Below, piece by piece: positions 60,758 through 64,000 of a DNA stretch of 64,000 bases. Numbering within the stretch: the first letter of the stretch is position 1; the number at the start of each line of letters is the position of its first letter. Position numbers and translations under genes: made by a program. This DNA comes from Salinispora arenicola. GTDB lineage: Bacteria; Actinomycetota; Actinomycetes; Mycobacteriales; Micromonosporaceae. The notes under the pieces are model-generated. The model was not told where the DNA came from. It was given only the letters and a program-made list of their open reading frames with translations, and did not search any database. The stretch lies in NCBI RefSeq assembly GCF_006716065.1, contig NZ_VFOL01000001.1, positions 1,550,001-1,614,000 on the forward strand. Reading direction: 5' to 3'.

Positions 60758-63700
60758 GTGCGGGCGACGCCCCTCGACACCGCTATCGACCCGGACCCGA
60801 CGCCCACCACGGCGGTCGGCGCCACCGTGCCGGACCTCGTCGCCGCCGCGGCGCGACGGCAGCCGGACGCGGTCGCGGTTGCCGGCAGTGACGGGGCCGC
60901 GCTCACCTACCGGGAGCTGACCGAGCAGGCCGAGGCCCTGGCCCACCGGCTCGTCACCTGGGGCGTCCACCCGGACGAGCCGGTGGCGGTGGCGCTGCCC
61001 CGCTCGGTGGAGCTGGTCGTCACCCTTCTCGCCGTACTCAAGGCCGGCGGTGGGTATCTGCCTCTCGACCCGGCTGATCCGCCAGCGCGGACGCGGCAGC
61101 TGCTCGCCGTGGCCGGGGATCCGCCGGTGCTGTCCACAGGCGAGGTGCCTGGTGCCACGCGGCTGTTCCGTCTGGACCAGCCCGGCCCCACCGCGCCCAC
61201 CGGTGCCGTGCCGCGGCGACTCCACCCCGCTGGTCTCGCATACGTCAACTTCACCTCCGGCTCCACCGGTACGCCGAAGGGGGTTGCCGTTGCCCACTCT
61301 GCCGTGGTCCGCCTGATTCACCAGCCTGGCTACCTGCGACTGGGGCCGACCGAGACGGTTCTCCAACTCGCTCCGGCCGCCTTCGACGCGGCGACCCTGG
61401 AGATCTGGGGTGCCCTGGCCACCGGGGCCCGGCTCGTGCTGGCCCCACCCGGCGCGCTGGACCTCGCCGACCTGGCCCGGCTGCTCCGCCGGGAACGGAT
61501 CACAGTCCTCTGGCTGACCGCCGGGCTCTTTCACCAGCTGGTGGAGTTCGACCCGGACTGCCTCGCCGGGGTCGGGCAACTCCTGGCCGGCGGGGACGTG
61601 CTCGGCCCGGACGCGGTCCGCCGGGCACTGCAAGCGCGTGACGGAGCGGTTCTGATCAACGGGTACGGCCCGACCGAGAACACCACCTTCACCTGCGTGC
61701 ACCCGATGACCGACCCGGCGGCCGTACCGGACCCGGTGCCGATCGGTCGGCCGGTGCCAGGGAGTACCGTGTACGTCCTTGACCCGGCGGGACGACACGT
61801 GCCCGTCGGGGTTCCCGGAGAGCTGTACACCGGCGGTGCCGGGGTCGCCCGGGGATACCTCGGGCGTCCGGGGGCCACGGCGGCGGTATTCCTCCCCGAC
61901 CCGTTCGACCCCCGCCCGGGATCCCGGATGTACCGCACCGGGGACCGAGTCCGCTGGCGGCCGGACGGCACCCTCGACTTCCTCGGCCGGATCGACGAAC
62001 AGGTGAAGATCCGCGGGTTCCGGGTCGAGCCGGGCGAGGTCGCGGCGGTGCTGCGGGCCCACCCCGCCGTCGGGGACGCTGCCGTCCTGGTCGACGGGGA
62101 GGGAGAACGGCGTCGGCTGCTGGCATACCTGACGCCCCGGCCGGGCGCGTCGGCACCGACCCCGCAGGAACTGGCCGGCTACGCAGCCGATCGGCTCCCG
62201 GCCCACCTCCGACCGGCGGCCTTCCTGATCCTGTCCACTCTGCCCCTGACCCGTAGCGGCAAGATCGACCGGCGGGCACTGCCCCGACCGGAACCGCCCG
62301 CAGCTCGGCCCGTTACCGCCGTGACCGATCCGGTCCAGGTGCGACTGGCGGCCCTCTGGGCCGAGCTGCTCGGTAGCGCACCTTCCACCCCGGACGACGA
62401 CTTCTTCGCGCTGGGCGGGAACTCGCTGCTCGCCACCCGGCTGACCTTCGTCGTCGCCGACCGGTTCGGGGTCGACCTGCCGGTACGTGTCGTCTACGAG
62501 CACCCAACGCTCGCCCGGCTCGCCGGCGTCCTCGGTGAGCACCCCGAAGCGCGGCCGGTGAGCACCGGGGTGACCCGTCGAGACCGGGCTGGCTACCGGT
62601 CGCCTGCGACCACGGACGCCATGGCCCGCCAACCGGCCCGTTCGGGCGACGAACCCGGCTCACGGTGGCACTGGGCCCCCACCCGGGCCCCGGCCGCAGA
62701 CCCGGGTCGTTCCGAACCCGACGGCACTCTCTCCGCGGACCTCGCCGAGAGCCTCCGGCCGGCGCTCAGCCTGCTGTTGGACAGCGTCAGCTGGTTCACC
62801 TCCGCCGCGTTGGCGCTGGTTCGACGGACCGCCGTGGAGCGCTACCGCGACCTGGCGGCCCGCACCGGATCGCCGACGGTCGCCTTCGTCGACTTCTGGC
62901 ACGGGAACAGCGACCTGTTCGTGGATCCGCCGGTGAAGCTGCTCACCCCACTCGTGCGGGGGTTGCAGGACCGCTGGGCGCGGATCCTGCCCGACGCGGT
63001 CGGCCACCGGGTCACCGCCACCTCGGCCGAGCTGGGGGACCGGGTGGCCGAGGCGTTTGCCGCACCCCGACCCGGCTGGATCGGCGCCCACCAGCACAGC
63101 CTGGACGTATTTCTGGCCGCCGACGGGCTGGACGTACTTCTGGCCGCCGACGGGCCGGAGGCGGTCGCCCGGGGAGACGTCCAGGGGGTGATCGGCGGGG
63201 TGCACCCGGGGTTGACCACCCTGCGCTCGGCGCTCCTCGTCACCGGTCGGGACGCCCGGCTGGTCTTTGGTCGCGACAACTGTGGCCCCGAGCCGGCCAC
63301 GACGCTGCCGGTCGGCGACTGTGTTCTCGGCCCGGTCGACGGCGTGTTGACCGTCAGCAGCCGGGGCGGACGCGACCGGCTACCGCTGACCGAGGTCCTC
63401 AAAGAGCCACTGCTGCGGCATCTGGCGCGGCGTTTCGACATCCGCCGCCCAGCCGAGCATCAGCCTCGGATCACCATCGACCGAGTGGTGCTGGCCCGCG
63501 AGAGCTGGCGTTTCACCGCCACCGGGCTGGGCTTCGCCACGCTGACCGGCCAGGGCGACCGGTTCCGTCGCGTCCAGCGGTGGCAGCACGAACACGGGCT
63601 GCCCCGGCATCTGTTCGGGTGGACCCCGATGGAGGAGAGGCCGTTCTCCCTCGACCTCACCAGCCCCGCCTCGGTTGACGTCCTGGCCGGTGCCCTGCGG

Positions 63701-63892
63701 CGCGCCGCCGACCACGACCCGGCCGCCACGCTGCGTTTCAGTGAGCCTCTGCCAGGACCGGAGCACGCCTGGCTCACCGATGGGCAGGGCCGGCAGCGCA
63801 CGGTGCCGCTGCGCCTCGTCGCCGTCGACACTCGCACCCCGGACGCCGACCGGCGGACGGACCGACGACACCGCAGTCAGGCGGAGGTATGA
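60758..63892 (+). CDS. NRPS A-PCP protein fused to LanB-like domain
   Basis: 1044 residues, GTG 60758. A domain: NFTSGSTGTPKG (about residue 164), NGYGPTEN (about 300), YRTGDRVRW, GRIDEQVKIRGFRVEPGE (about 410), SGKIDRRAL (about 500). PCP: DDFFALGGNSLLATRL (Ser about 556). Residues about 630-1044 contain PRITIDRVVLARESW (about 903), HGLPRHLFGW (about 946), and ERPFSLDLTSPASV, which resemble the lanthipeptide-dehydratase glutamylation domain. No condensation domain precedes, so this is a loading/initiation unit. The pocket code reads about DALWLGGTFK, near valine codes (inferred). The following gene overlaps by ATGA. Confidence 0.85.
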   Translation: MRATPLDTAIDPDPTPTTAVGATVPDLVAAAARRQPDAVAVAGSDGAALTYRELTEQAEALAHRLVTWGVHPDEPVAVALPRSVELVVTLLAVLKAGGGYLPLDPADPPARTRQLLAVAGDPPVLSTGEVPGATRLFRLDQPGPTAPTGAVPRRLHPAGLAYVNFTSGSTGTPKGVAVAHSAVVRLIHQPGYLRLGPTETVLQLAPAAFDAATLEIWGALATGARLVLAPPGALDLADLARLLRRERITVLWLTAGLFHQLVEFDPDCLAGVGQLLAGGDVLGPDAVRRALQARDGAVLINGYGPTENTTFTCVHPMTDPAAVPDPVPIGRPVPGSTVYVLDPAGRHVPVGVPGELYTGGAGVARGYLGRPGATAAVFLPDPFDPRPGSRMYRTGDRVRWRPDGTLDFLGRIDEQVKIRGFRVEPGEVAAVLRAHPAVGDAAVLVDGEGERRRLLAYLTPRPGASAPTPQELAGYAADRLPAHLRPAAFLILSTLPLTRSGKIDRRALPRPEPPAARPVTAVTDPVQVRLAALWAELLGSAPSTPDDDFFALGGNSLLATRLTFVVADRFGVDLPVRVVYEHPTLARLAGVLGEHPEARPVSTGVTRRDRAGYRSPATTDAMARQPARSGDEPGSRWHWAPTRAPAADPGRSEPDGTLSADLAESLRPALSLLLDSVSWFTSAALALVRRTAVERYRDLAARTGSPTVAFVDFWHGNSDLFVDPPVKLLTPLVRGLQDRWARILPDAVGHRVTATSAELGDRVAEAFAAPRPGWIGAHQHSLDVFLAADGLDVLLAADGPEAVARGDVQGVIGGVHPGLTTLRSALLVTGRDARLVFGRDNCGPEPATTLPVGDCVLGPVDGVLTVSSRGGRDRLPLTEVLKEPLLRHLARRFDIRRPAEHQPRITIDRVVLARESWRFTATGLGFATLTGQGDRFRRVQRWQHEHGLPRHLFGWTPMEERPFSLDLTSPASVDVLAGALRRAADHDPAATLRFSEPLPGPEHAWLTDGQGRQRTVPLRLVAVDTRTPDADRRTDRRHRSQAEV

Positions 63893-64000
63893 CCACCGAG
63901 ACCTACATCCTGCCGTCGTCGTCCTCCCAGCGGCGACTGTGGATGATCGATCAACTGGCGCCGGGGGCGGTGACCTACCACATCGCCTGGGCGGTCGAGC
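63889..64000 (+). CDS. NRPS, condensation domain start (3' partial)
   Basis: ATG 63889 overlaps the upstream stop (ATGA). Only 37 residues are in the window: LPSSSSQRRLWMIDQLAPGA matches the first condensation-domain motif (SxAQxRLW). The gene continues beyond the window, so the assembly line has at least one elongation module. Confidence 0.85.
   Translation, partial: MTTETYILPSSSSQRRLWMIDQLAPGAVTYHIAWAVE

Noticed and set aside
60281..62632. 783-codon minus-strand frame opposite the NRPS
   Set aside because: Composition typical of a shadow frame; the plus-strand adenylation motifs are unambiguous.

Overview
The window is high-GC actinobacterial DNA (frequent GTG starts, ATGA/GTGA gene overlaps, actinomycete gene families). 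The Tad locus, carotenoid genes, GH12 cellulase, RepSA-type integrative element and NRPS genes together suggest Micromonosporaceae (Micromonospora-like). That assignment is inference, because no rRNA or marker gene is present.

Layout. 1-11 kb: a partial NUDIX gene, then a complete actinobacterial Tad/Flp-type pilus locus: prepilin peptidase (-), then an overlapping + strand operon of lipoprotein, secreted Gly-rich protein, CpaB/SAF protein, TadZ-like and TadA ATPases, TadB, TadC, a pilin-like peptide, three TadE/G-like pseudopilins and a LysM protein. 11-18 kb: housekeeping and accessory metabolism (BluB, crotonase, divergent TetR/MFS pair with a palindromic operator, MmgE/PrpD protein, flavin disulfide oxidoreductase) and a decayed flavoprotein gene. 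18.5-23.7 kb: a carotenoid/isoprenoid cluster (phytoene synthase; divergent polyprenyl synthase, phytoene desaturase, IPP isomerase and a MerR/CarH-like regulator). 23.85-24.2 kb: tRNA-Glu, tRNA-Asp, tRNA-Phe.

24.16-37.31 kb: an actinomycete integrative and conjugative element (AICE) inserted in the tRNA-Phe 3' half and bounded by 50-bp perfect direct repeats. It encodes a GntR regulator, an FtsK-like Tra translocase, a membrane Spd-like protein, a GGDEF protein, a RepSA-type initiator, Xis, a tyrosine integrase and HicAB. Unusually it also carries a type I-E-like CRISPR array (about 20 good repeats) with no cas gene in the window, next to a GntR-kinase fusion and a second P-loop kinase.

37.3-49.7 kb: an accretion zone. 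A third, diverged copy of the tRNA-Phe 3' end with terminator (about 45.37-45.48 kb) sits at the centre of two related cassettes in mirror orientation: XRE regulator / two small proteins / (methyltransferase block) / holin-like peptide / beta-helix protein, then the same order reversed. One beta-helix gene is frameshifted and several mirror copies are truncated.

50-57.5 kb: ArsI/CadI-like protein, HAD hydrolase, two tandem RNHCP-motif proteins, a cytochrome P450 with degenerate motifs, an XRE/MmyB-like regulator and an alpha/beta hydrolase sharing a palindromic operator, and a GH12 endoglucanase with CBM13 preceded by a CebR-like box. 57.7-64 kb: an ABC transporter pair, an MbtH-like protein and the start of an NRPS cluster. 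The first NRPS protein is A-PCP followed by about 400 residues resembling the lanthipeptide-dehydratase (LanB) glutamylation domain, and the next gene starts with a condensation domain cut off by the window end.
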